Assembly (NCBI GenBank): GCA_007127175.1 | Contig: SKZX01000114.1 | Coordinates: 1-8,087 of the forward strand | Direction: 5' to 3' | DNA length: 8,087 bases | Source of the DNA: Desulfobacterales bacterium | Lineage (GTDB): Bacteria > Desulfobacterota > Desulfobacteria > Desulfobacterales > Desulfosalsimonadaceae | Shown here: one piece after another, positions 1 to 7,059 of the stretch | How the letters are laid out: every line of letters starts with the position of its first letter | How positions within the stretch are numbered: the stretch's first letter is position 1 | The notes under the pieces: model-generated | Databases searched by the model: none | What the model saw: the letters and a program-made list of their open reading frames with translations, nothing else | Told to the model about the DNA's origin: nothing | Translations under genes and position numbers: made by a program

Positions 1-15
1 CAGCCCCGGCGCAAC

Positions 16-2205
16 CTACCCCTTGATGTTCTCAGCAAACCGATACTTTTCAATGCCTTCCAGTATCCCGCCGGCACACTGGTTTCTGGCAAAATAGATG
101 CGCTTGTTCCTTTTGATGGTTTTGCCGGCCCGGTCTTTCCGGGCGTCATCCGCCCCCACCACCACGCCCAGGGGTTCGCCAGCCAGCATTTCCGCCGTAT
201 TGGCGCACACCAAAAAGTTTGACAGTGGTGTTTCCCACTTATAGCTGATATACCGTATGGCTTTTCCCTTGGACGCGCGGTAGGGAACAATATCCAGGTG
301 CTCCCGGTCATAATAGATGAGGGTGTAGCGGCACCTCTTTGCCGACAGAAGGTCATGGATTTTTGACAGCCGGTCCTTCTCGTAAGGCATGGTGAAGCTG
401 ATCTTGAATTTTCGCTGGGCCGGTTTTTCATTCATCGTCAGAAAGTCGAACCGTTTGAGCAGTTTCTTGATTTTTTCGGGCTCCCATCGATTGGCAATAT
501 GGGCCTCCCAGCCGTTGTCGTAATGCTGTTCCCCGCCGTAATATATTTCTGTGCCGGCAGCCGATATGATGATATCCGGTACAGGCAGTCCGTTCTCGTT
601 GTGAAAATCGATGATTTCTTCAACCCCCCGGCTGCTGGTGACGCCGAAGGCAACCCGTTTGCGGTTGCTTTCTATCCATTCTGCCAGGCGTTTCTTCTCA
701 GCATGGTCGTCGCATACCATGATGTCGTCGATATCGGCGATCAGGAAGCGCTTCAAACCGGTCAGCCGTTTGCCGATGGGCGTATAGGGCTTTGACTTTT
801 TCATTTCTTTCATGTTGAGGCTTTTCGCCAGCGGCCTGGCCGCCTTCAGGTAGCTATCGGCATGGCTGTCCCAGGTGTAATATTTGCGGACATTCATGAT
901 GCCGTTGCGGGAGCAGGATTCCCAGTATTCGGGGTCTGTAAGCAGTTTTTTAATAGCCTCGGCGATTTCCGCGGTGCTGGTCGCGTCCACCAGTATGCCG
1001 TTTTCGCAGCACCCGATGATATCGCGGGGTCCGCCGTCGTTGGTGGCGACAAGGGGGAGGCCGGTGGCACCGGCCTCGAGCAGTGTGAGCCCAAACGGTT
1101 CCGTCATTGCCGGGTTCACGAAGACGCCGCGTTTTTCCGCTGCAATACGGTAAAGCGCCGGCACTTCGTATTCAACGTCATGCTTTTTCGGGATCGCAAG
1201 TTTTCCGTAAAGGTCATAGCGGTCCATGTCCAGAAGCATGCGCGTGAGCACATCTTTTTCATTGTCCTCCATCTCGTCGATGTCCTTGCGGATGCCGGCA
1301 AAAACAGCCAGGTTGGCAAGGGCCTGGAGCTCCTTGTCCTCGCCGTAGGCCTGTATGAGCCCGGTGATGTTCTTGCGCTTGTCCGGCCTGGAAAGAGCAA
1401 GGATGAGCGGCTTGTCCGGGAACACCAAAAACCGGTCGAGCTGCTTGAGCAGGTTGGCCTGGGCATATTTTTCCATTTCCGATTTTTCTTCCTCGGGCAG
1501 CCGGTCGTGATAGAACGGGTAGAACCGGTCCACGTCAATGCCCGGGGGGATGACCTTGAAATCCGGAAAGCGGGCATTCATATAGCTGCCGTATTGGTCC
1601 GTCTTTTCCTGGTTGGTGCTGGCGATGACGAGGTCCGCGGATTTCAGTATGTTTTCCTCCGCGGCGATCCGGGTGCCGATTTTATATACCCGGTTGATAT
1701 CGGATTCTGTCATCCCGTCGTGGATAAGTTTCTGTTTCTTGCTGAGACCCAGTGAATGCCCCGTGTAAATAAACGGCAGGCCGAAGATATTGGCCAGGTT
1801 CATGGCCACGTACCCCGCATCCGGGTAGTGTCCGTGGAGCACGTCCGGGAAGTCGTTCTCACGGATGATGAACTTGATGGTCTTGTCGATGAATTCATCC
1901 ATGTGGGGCCACAGCAGTTCTTTTCGGATATATTTCCTGCCGCCGCACTGAATGCGCACGATGCGGCATTTGTCGCTGAAAACCTCGACGGGCCGGGCAT
2001 AGTCGTCTGATACCTTGGGATCGGAAATCAGCCGTGTGAACAGGTCCACTCTCCGGACGTCGTCTCTTTTGGCAAGATGTTTGGCCAGTTCCACCACGTA
2101 CAGCACCTGCCCGCCGGTATCCGCGTCGCGCCCGAGTTCCGGGTTGTTCATGCGAACGAGTCCGTGGATTGAAAACATCTGTATATAAAGTCCTTTTTCA
2201 GGCAT
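16..2205 (-). CDS. Sucrose-phosphate synthase with C-terminal HAD (SPP-like) domain
   Basis: Predicted 729-aa cytoplasmic enzyme that transfers glucose from a nucleotide-glucose to fructose-6-phosphate, giving sucrose-6-phosphate. Residues 1-460 form a GT-B glycosyltransferase of family GT4: ADTGGQ loop at 28-33, HGHYPDAGY at 124-132, TGHSLG at 148-153, and the E-x7-E donor-site motif at E369/E377. After a basic linker, residues 485-729 form a HAD domain like sucrose-phosphate phosphatase, with D491/D493 (motif I), TSS at 523-525 (motif II) and K646 in RASKGKA (motif III). The usual motif IV (GDSGND type) is missing at about 664-674, where only CANTAEML is seen, so phosphatase activity is doubtful. 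Length fits two-domain bacterial synthases of about 720 aa. An in-frame ATG-type extension to 2406 exists, but I chose 2205 because AGGAG (2212-2216) lies 6 nt upstream and family homology starts here. The start overlaps the fructokinase stop by 8 nt, which implies translational coupling. Confidence 0.93.
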   Translation of the reverse strand: MPEKGLYIQMFSIHGLVRMNNPELGRDADTGGQVLYVVELAKHLAKRDDVRRVDLFTRLISDPKVSDDYARPVEVFSDKCRIVRIQCGGRKYIRKELLWPHMDEFIDKTIKFIIRENDFPDVLHGHYPDAGYVAMNLANIFGLPFIYTGHSLGLSKKQKLIHDGMTESDINRVYKIGTRIAAEENILKSADLVIASTNQEKTDQYGSYMNARFPDFKVIPPGIDVDRFYPFYHDRLPEEEKSEMEKYAQANLLKQLDRFLVFPDKPLILALSRPDKRKNITGLIQAYGEDKELQALANLAVFAGIRKDIDEMEDNEKDVLTRMLLDMDRYDLYGKLAIPKKHDVEYEVPALYRIAAEKRGVFVNPAMTEPFGLTLLEAGATGLPLVATNDGGPRDIIGCCENGILVDATSTAEIAEAIKKLLTDPEYWESCSRNGIMNVRKYYTWDSHADSYLKAARPLAKSLNMKEMKKSKPYTPIGKRLTGLKRFLIADIDDIMVCDDHAEKKRLAEWIESNRKRVAFGVTSSRGVEEIIDFHNENGLPVPDIIISAAGTEIYYGGEQHYDNGWEAHIANRWEPEKIKKLLKRFDFLTMNEKPAQRKFKISFTMPYEKDRLSKIHDLLSAKRCRYTLIYYDREHLDIVPYRASKGKAIRYISYKWETPLSNFLVCANTAEMLAGEPLGVVVGADDARKDRAGKTIKRNKRIYFARNQCAGGILEGIEKYRFAENIKG

Positions 2206-3103
2206 TGATATCTCCTGACAATTGCTTTCGGAAAGGTTCGTAAAATGCGGTGTCATCCGGCACAGCACCTTTAATGGTGCAGATTTTCGATGCAAAACGG
2301 GCGGCGATGGACAGAATTTTTTCCAGGGGCAGGCCTTTGAGCAGGCCCGTGGCCAGTACCGCGGCATAGGCATCCCCCGCCCCCACGGTATCGGCGATTT
2401 CCGCATCCGGCACCCCTGCGTGCTGTTGATCGCCGGCTGTAATGATATCGCTGCCGTCGGCGCCTTTTGTCAATGAAACCATCTCGATGCCGCAGTTCTG
2501 CATCAGCCACCGTGCCATCCGGGTATCCGTGTCCTCCCGCCGGAACATATGGCGCAGGTATGCAAGCTCGTCGCTGTTCAGCTTCAGTATGTCGGTATTA
2601 TCAAGGGATTTCCTGATGATTGCGTCGCTGAACTGCCCGGGTCGAAGATTGATGTCATAAAAGCATTTGGAACCGGCTGGCCGCTTGTTTAAAAAGGCCT
2701 GGATACTGTTGAACCCTTGCGCCGTCCGCTGTGCAAGCGTACCAAAGTAGATCAGGTCTATGGTCTTGCCCCCTGAAATGTCTTCCGGATTGTCGGGCAG
2801 GTCAATAAAATCATAGGCGGCATCAGGCAGTATCTCGAATTCATGGCCGCCTTGCTGATCCGGCGTGACAATGACCCGGCCGGTCTCATGGTGGCGATCA
2901 ATCTGGATGAATTCGGTCTTGAAGCCGTTTTGCGCAAGCATTGCAAATATGTCTGCGCCGGGTTCGTCATCGCCGACGCGGGAGATGAAGGTCACATCCA
3001 TGCCGAGGTGTCCGGCATGATATGCAAAATTAAAGGGCGCACCGCCAATACGCCGGTAATGGGGAAAAATATCGACAAGAATTTCACCTATGGCCAGTAT
3101 CAA
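2198..3103 (-). CDS. PfkB-family fructokinase
   Basis: Predicted 301-aa cytoplasmic sugar kinase of the ribokinase/PfkB family that most likely phosphorylates fructose to fructose-6-phosphate with ATP. The N-terminal sugar-binding GGAPFN is at 20-25, FYDINLRPGQ at 148-157, LNSDE at 175-179, and the second PfkB signature DTVGAGDAY at 238-246 with D244 as the expected catalytic base. Length is normal for the family. The start is TTG at 3103: it is preceded by GGAGG (3109-3113) with a 5-nt spacer, and the next residues (ILAIGEILVDIF) are the usual fructokinase N-terminus. It follows the beta-barrel gene by 23 nt and overlaps the sucrose-phosphate synthase start by 8 nt. Methanotroph sucrose clusters also pair a PfkB fructokinase with sucrose-phosphate synthase, so fructose is the favoured substrate. 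Another PfkB sugar substrate cannot be excluded from sequence alone. Confidence 0.92.
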   Translation of the reverse strand: MILAIGEILVDIFPHYRRIGGAPFNFAYHAGHLGMDVTFISRVGDDEPGADIFAMLAQNGFKTEFIQIDRHHETGRVIVTPDQQGGHEFEILPDAAYDFIDLPDNPEDISGGKTIDLIYFGTLAQRTAQGFNSIQAFLNKRPAGSKCFYDINLRPGQFSDAIIRKSLDNTDILKLNSDELAYLRHMFRREDTDTRMARWLMQNCGIEMVSLTKGADGSDIITAGDQQHAGVPDAEIADTVGAGDAYAAVLATGLLKGLPLEKILSIAARFASKICTIKGAVPDDTAFYEPFRKQLSGDINA

Positions 3104-3126
3104 AAGCGCCTCCGTGATGTCGGGCG

Positions 3127-3594
3127 TTAAAACAGGACTCTCAAGCCGCCCAATAGCTCAAGATGTTCACCCGGCCCCCGGGTGCGGTCGCTTGAAAACA
3201 GGTACCTGGCCTTCAGGTCAATTGAAAGGTAGTCGGTCAAAAAATGGTTGATGCCTGCCGCAGGGCCGAAACGGAGATGGTCATCGATGTCATAGTCCTC
3301 GTACATTGCAATCGCTGACAAATAGGGATAGGTCATGGTGCCGAGATGAAAGTGGTGCTCCATTACCAGGCCTGCGGACCAGCGGGAATGGACGCTTTTC
3401 GATGAGGCAAACATGGCGCCGAGAAGCAGTTCATCCGTTACAAATTTACCGTACATGAACTCCAGGTTCCAGTCGTCGTCCCGGTAATCAAAGGCGAAGT
3501 GAAACTGCTGGGAGCCCTCGTGCAATATGGGGAATCCCTGGACGGAAACCGGTATCATAAGCATGATGGCGATTGCAACCAGGGTATTTTTCAT
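3127..3594 (-). CDS. Small secreted outer-membrane beta-barrel-like protein
   Basis: Predicted 155-aa exported protein of unknown function. Residues 1-20 form a clear signal peptide: K2, a hydrophobic stretch at 5-18, and likely cleavage after VQG at 20. The mature part is rich in alternating polar/hydrophobic segments with many aromatics (for example FHFAFDYRDDDWNLEFMYG near 31-49 and LSIDLKARYLF near 122-132) and ends in Phe (LRVLF). A C-terminal Phe is typical of outer-membrane barrels recognised by BamA. About 135 mature residues would allow a small, perhaps 8-stranded, barrel. I placed the start at 3594 because the signal peptide begins there; the in-frame upstream ATGs have no ribosome site. 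The ribosome site here is itself weak (GGAAG about 10 nt upstream). It is the first gene of the unit with the sucrose genes. I do not recognise a named family, and its link to sucrose metabolism is only positional. Confidence 0.72.
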   Translation of the reverse strand: MKNTLVAIAIMLMIPVSVQGFPILHEGSQQFHFAFDYRDDDWNLEFMYGKFVTDELLLGAMFASSKSVHSRWSAGLVMEHHFHLGTMTYPYLSAIAMYEDYDIDDHLRFGPAAGINHFLTDYLSIDLKARYLFSSDRTRGPGEHLELLGGLRVLF

Positions 3595-3655
3595 GTTGTC
3601 TCGTCTTCCATGGATTCCGGTCAGGGGTTCCATGCGATGGGTATTCGGGCGATTA

Positions 3656-3699
3656 TTCGTCAAATATAAGAATAATCTTCGTCAAATATAAGAATAATC
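3656..3699. repeat. Perfect 22-bp tandem direct repeat (two copies)
   Basis: Two identical adjacent 22-bp units, 3656-3677 and 3678-3699, begin TTCGTCAAATATAAG and end AATAATC. The first unit, with the bases just before it, also forms an inverted repeat: GATTATT (3651-3657) against AATAATC (3671-3677). Both units lie in the divergent intergenic region and overlap the candidate promoter of the sucrose unit. This makes a repeated regulator site or a recent duplication possible. Confidence 0.9.
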
Positions 3700-3719
3700 A
3701 AGGTCGCGCATTTTTTCAA
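3691..3719 (-). promoter_or_regulatory. Candidate sigma-70 promoter of the beta-barrel/fructokinase/SPS unit
   Basis: On the minus strand, TTGAAA (3719-3714, 5 of 6 to the -35 consensus) is followed after exactly 17 nt by TATTCT (3696-3691, 4 of 6 to the -10 consensus). The predicted transcript would start near 3684 and leave a leader of about 90 nt before the beta-barrel gene. The -10 box lies in the second 22-bp repeat. This is read from sequence only. Confidence 0.4.
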
Positions 3720-3818
3720 GGATTTTCACTTTCGCGCATGGGGTTTTGCACCGAACAAACCCTTTGGGAAACAGATGGACCGGCAAAAGCCCGGTATATT
3801 GAAAGGCAATTGAAAAGA

Positions 3819-3846
3819 TTGACAATTTACGGCTATTCAGTAAAAT
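3819..3846 (+). promoter_or_regulatory. Sigma-70-like promoter overlapping the kinase start codon
   Basis: TTGACA (3819-3824, a full -35 match) and TAAAAT (3841-3846, 5 of 6 to the -10 consensus) are separated by 16 nt. The -10 box overlaps the first candidate kinase ATG at 3845, and transcription would start near 3853. That is about where the second in-frame ATG (3854) lies, so a leaderless transcript is possible. A weaker alternative is TTGAAA (3810-3815) with TATTCA (3834-3839), spacer 18 nt, which would start transcription near 3846. Confidence 0.45.
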
Positions 3847-5662
3847 GTCCGGTATGGGTAGCCAACTTACAGAATGGGCGCAAAAAAGAGCCGCCTCCCG
3901 TTTTCCCCTGCTGATTGTGGCCGTGGTGTCCGGTCTGCTGGCCTTCCTTTTTTTTATCATGGCCACGATGGACTTGCGGCGGATTGAAAACGTGCTGGTG
4001 GGCATGCTCGAAAAACAGGGTTTCTACCAGGCAGAACACCTGGGGGAGTATGCTGTCTACGGTTATCGCCAGCTTGTGCAAACCGACCGTGAACCCTTCG
4101 GGACCGACCCGGCATTGCCCCTGGAAGAAGGCGCCCTCTCCATTCAGGAGCAGCTTGTCACCGAACTGGTGGACGCGGCCCGCGATATTGAGCTGATGGA
4201 AAGAACAGGGGCCGGTTTTTCTGCCGAAGCCTTGCACCATCTGGCCCGGAACCGGCGCCTTGCCGGAATATTGTTTTTTGACAGCAGCGGCGGCCTCATG
4301 TATGGCAGGGAGCCTGTTCCCGACCGCTTGATGCAATCAGCACAAACGCTGTCAGCAGGGGATGCGGGCGTTTTACTGAGATTGTTCAGGGGACCGTTTG
4401 TCAGGGAAAACGGCGGGTACGTGGGTATTCGGCGCCCGGATGGGAGCGGCGCTGTTTTACTGCTTCTCGAAGGGGCGGATCTCCGGTTCTGGGCCTGGAA
4501 AACAGCGGTGGCAAGGGCCATGGAAGAGGTACAGTGGCACCGGGACATGGAATTCGCGGCCTTTTATGACGAACAGGGCCGCGTGATCTCACAGGCCGGC
4601 CGCGGGCAGGCGTTTCAGCCCGAAACCGCCGAGGCCCTGCATGCCCGGCTGGACCTGGTTCAGGGCGATGGATCGATGGCTTTCTATTCCGAAAGGAAAA
4701 CCGGCCGCCTGGAACTGACAATGCCGCTCGGCGTTGCGGAAACCCCGCGAAGCCTGGTGCGCCTTGCCCTTTCCATGTCCGAAACAGAAGTCATCATCGG
4801 CGAAAGCCGCCGCCATATTGTTGTTTCAACCCTCCTGATGGTCATGATCGGCCTGTCGGCAATGGCCATGTTGTATTTTATGCAGAATCGCCACTTGAAA
4901 AACGTCAGGGGCATGTCCGAGCAGTTGAACAAGGCCAGGCGGCTTCAATCTCTAGGAAAGCTGGGTGCGGGAATGGCCCATGAAATCAGGAACCCTCTGA
5001 ACGCCATCAGTATGGCGGTGCAGCGCCTGGCAGGGGAATACCCCGGCACCGGGGAAAAAAAAGCCGGCTATGACCGCTTGACGGAAGTGATTGCCCTTGA
5101 AACCGACCGGCTGAACCGCCTGGTGGATGATTTTCTTACCCTGTCCACCAGTGGGAAGCTTCGCCCGGGCTGGCATTCAATGGCGAATGTGATATCCAGG
5201 GTTTTATTTCTGCTGCAGCCCGAGGCGGACATTTCAGCCGTCCGGCTGCAGGCTAAAGAATCCGGCACGCCCCGTGATGTGCTGATCGACCCGGACAGGA
5301 TCGAGCAGGCCCTGATCAACATCATCCGCAACGCCTTTGATGCGATGCCCGACGGCGGTGCTCTTGTCATGGAAGTTCACTACGGAAACGATTTTTTGAC
5401 CATACGGATCGCAGACAGCGGGAAAGGCATCCCCCAAGCGGACCTGGACAGCATTTTTGATCCCTCGTTTACCACACGGGACAAGGGTGTCGGGTTGGGG
5501 CTTGCCATCGCCCATGAAATAATCAGTGCCCATAACGGTGAAATTCGGGTGAAAAGCGCTGAAAATCATGGGGCCACATTTGAAATTTCCATTCCGGTGC
5601 CGCGTCAGGCGGGCCGTGGGCACACCCCGAAGGAAGATTATGGACATTCTCGTCGTGGATGA
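3845..5662 (+). CDS. Membrane sensor histidine kinase (ZraS/NtrB-like)
   Basis: Predicted 605-aa inner-membrane two-component kinase that would phosphorylate the adjacent response regulator. TM1 is at about 21-41 and TM2 at about 324-346. Between them lies a large periplasmic sensor of about 280 residues. Two PAS-like strand patterns in it (LAGILFFDSSGGLMYG and MEFAAFYDEQGRVIS) suggest a tandem Cache-type fold; this is inference. The H-box is HEIRNPLN with H379, the N-box contains N496, DSGKGIP carries D524, and the glycine box is GVGLGLAIAHEII. Only about 33 residues separate TM2 from H379, so there is no room for a normal HAMP or cytoplasmic PAS domain. The sensor region lacks Cys and has few His, so the ligand is unclear. 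The start could be ATG 3845 or ATG 3854; neither has a clear ribosome site, and TM1 is kept by both. The 3' end overlaps the regulator gene by 23 nt. Confidence 0.93.
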   Translation: MSGMGSQLTEWAQKRAASRFPLLIVAVVSGLLAFLFFIMATMDLRRIENVLVGMLEKQGFYQAEHLGEYAVYGYRQLVQTDREPFGTDPALPLEEGALSIQEQLVTELVDAARDIELMERTGAGFSAEALHHLARNRRLAGILFFDSSGGLMYGREPVPDRLMQSAQTLSAGDAGVLLRLFRGPFVRENGGYVGIRRPDGSGAVLLLLEGADLRFWAWKTAVARAMEEVQWHRDMEFAAFYDEQGRVISQAGRGQAFQPETAEALHARLDLVQGDGSMAFYSERKTGRLELTMPLGVAETPRSLVRLALSMSETEVIIGESRRHIVVSTLLMVMIGLSAMAMLYFMQNRHLKNVRGMSEQLNKARRLQSLGKLGAGMAHEIRNPLNAISMAVQRLAGEYPGTGEKKAGYDRLTEVIALETDRLNRLVDDFLTLSTSGKLRPGWHSMANVISRVLFLLQPEADISAVRLQAKESGTPRDVLIDPDRIEQALINIIRNAFDAMPDGGALVMEVHYGNDFLTIRIADSGKGIPQADLDSIFDPSFTTRDKGVGLGLAIAHEIISAHNGEIRVKSAENHGATFEISIPVPRQAGRGHTPKEDYGHSRRG

Positions 5663-7010
5663 TGAGCCCCTGCAAAGGGAAATGCTGGTGGATTACCTGG
5701 CAGGACAGGGGCATTACGCCGCGGGCGCGGAAAATGGCGAAAAAGCCATTGCCAGGATTCAGTCCGGTACTTTTGACCTGATGCTCATTGATTACAAAAT
5801 GCCCGGTAAATCAGGCGTTGAAGTTCTGAAGGAGGCCAAGGCCATCAATCCCGGAATCGATGCGGTGATCATCACCGCATACGGGACCGTTGAAACGGCC
5901 GTGGCCGCCATGAAATCCGGCGCGGTCGACTACATTTCCAAGCCTGTCAACCTGGAAGCCCTGTCCATGCTGATTTCCAGAGTTTCCGAGCGCAGGACGC
6001 TGATCCGGGAAAACGAGATGCTCCGCCGTGAGCTCGAGAAAAACCGGTTTTCCGCCAGCGGGATCATCTATAAAAGCGAAAAAATGTCGGCCCTGGTCAA
6101 TATGGCCGGCAGGGTTGCGCCCAGTGCGGCTACGGTTCTGATCCAGGGGGAAACCGGGACCGGAAAGGAGCTGTTCGCACGGTTGATTCACCGGGCGAGC
6201 CCTCGCGCACGTGCGCCTTTTGTGGCGGTCAACTGCGGGGCCATACCGGAAGGGCTTATCGAAAGCGAGCTGTTCGGCCATGAGAAGGGCGCTTTTACCG
6301 GTGCGCACCAGCGCAGGATCGGATATTTCGGACAGGCGGACGGCGGGACCCTGTTTCTGGATGAAATCGGCGAGCTGCCGCCGGATGTGCAGGTGAAGCT
6401 GCTGCGTTTTCTGCAGGAGCGCCGGTTCCAGCGCGTCGGGGGCGACCGTGTGCTGGATGCGGACGTGCGGATCATCAGCGCCACGCACCAGGACCTTGAA
6501 AGCCGCCTTAAGGACAAGACCTTTCGCGAAGACCTCTTCTACCGGATCAACGTCATTGTATTAAACATCCCGCCCCTGCGCGAGCGCAAGGAGGATATCC
6601 CCGAGTTGGTGGATCATTTTGTTTCCCGCTTTGCCGGCCGATACGGGAGCCGGGTGGCATCGGTGAGCCGGGAGGCAATGGATATGTTGATGAAATACGA
6701 GTTTCCCGGCAATGTGCGGGAACTGGAAAATATTGTCGAACGGGGCGTCGTGATTGCCAGGGGGGCGGTCATCACCCAAAATGAGCTGCCGTTTGGATCG
6801 GACGGGCGAAACAGTCCCGAAAAACAAATGCCTGAGGATGAAGGCAGCATCCAGGAAGCCGTGGAATCCCTTGAGCGGCGGATGATCGGAAAGGCACTTG
6901 CCGAGGCCGGCTCAAACCAGAGCCGCGCCGCCGGACAGCTCGGCCTGAGCGAGCGCATGCTCCGGTACAAGCTGAAAAAATATGGCATCAAACCGGGCGC
7001 CCGGAAATGA
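5640..7010 (+). CDS. NtrC/ZraR-family sigma-54-dependent response regulator
   Basis: Predicted 456-aa cytoplasmic transcription activator. The receiver domain (1-115) has acidic residues D7/D8, phosphoacceptor D51, T79 and K101. The AAA+ domain (about 143-375) has Walker A GETGTGKE at 170-177, the sigma-54 contact loop GAFTGA at 217-222, and Walker B TLFLDE at 237-242. The C-terminus (about 405-452) is a Fis-type helix-turn-helix (SNQSRAAGQLGLSERMLRYKL). Domain order and length are standard for ZraR, AtoC and NtrC relatives. I chose ATG 5640 rather than the in-frame ATG at 5568 because the receiver begins MDILVVDDE there and AAGGA (5630-5634) lies 5 nt upstream. It overlaps the kinase by 23 nt, so the two are probably co-translated partners. 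The likely target is the sigma-54 promoter of the convergent zraP-like gene at 7651-7666. Confidence 0.96.
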   Translation: MDILVVDDEPLQREMLVDYLAGQGHYAAGAENGEKAIARIQSGTFDLMLIDYKMPGKSGVEVLKEAKAINPGIDAVIITAYGTVETAVAAMKSGAVDYISKPVNLEALSMLISRVSERRTLIRENEMLRRELEKNRFSASGIIYKSEKMSALVNMAGRVAPSAATVLIQGETGTGKELFARLIHRASPRARAPFVAVNCGAIPEGLIESELFGHEKGAFTGAHQRRIGYFGQADGGTLFLDEIGELPPDVQVKLLRFLQERRFQRVGGDRVLDADVRIISATHQDLESRLKDKTFREDLFYRINVIVLNIPPLRERKEDIPELVDHFVSRFAGRYGSRVASVSREAMDMLMKYEFPGNVRELENIVERGVVIARGAVITQNELPFGSDGRNSPEKQMPEDEGSIQEAVESLERRMIGKALAEAGSNQSRAAGQLGLSERMLRYKLKKYGIKPGARK

Positions 7011-7045
7011 CGGTTCGGGCCTCGGTATGCCCGAGGCCCGAACCG
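7011..7045. terminator. Perfect 15-bp hairpin between convergent genes
   Basis: CGGTTCGGGCCTCGG (7011-7025) pairs perfectly with 7031-7045 around the 5-nt loop TATGC. It starts on the base after the regulator stop codon and lies 15 nt past the zraP-like stop codon. It could end both convergent transcripts. There is no T-run on either side, so it may instead protect 3' ends or need a factor. The structure itself is certain; its role is inferred. Confidence 0.7.
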
Positions 7046-7059
7046 GTTGAAAGTTCAGC

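Noticed and set aside
862..1755. Long plus-strand open frame of 297 codons inside the sucrose-phosphate synthase gene
   Set aside because: It is opposite a strongly conserved enzyme, shows no recognisable domain, and is best explained as an antisense shadow of a GC-biased gene.
3735..3750. TTGCA at 3746-3750 as a sigma-54 promoter for the kinase
   Set aside because: The -12 part fits, but the -24 GG is absent at the required step (GC is found instead).
5811..6488. Minus-strand open frame of 225 codons opposite the response regulator
   Set aside because: The regulator frame is unmistakable; the opposite frame has no domain or ribosome site.
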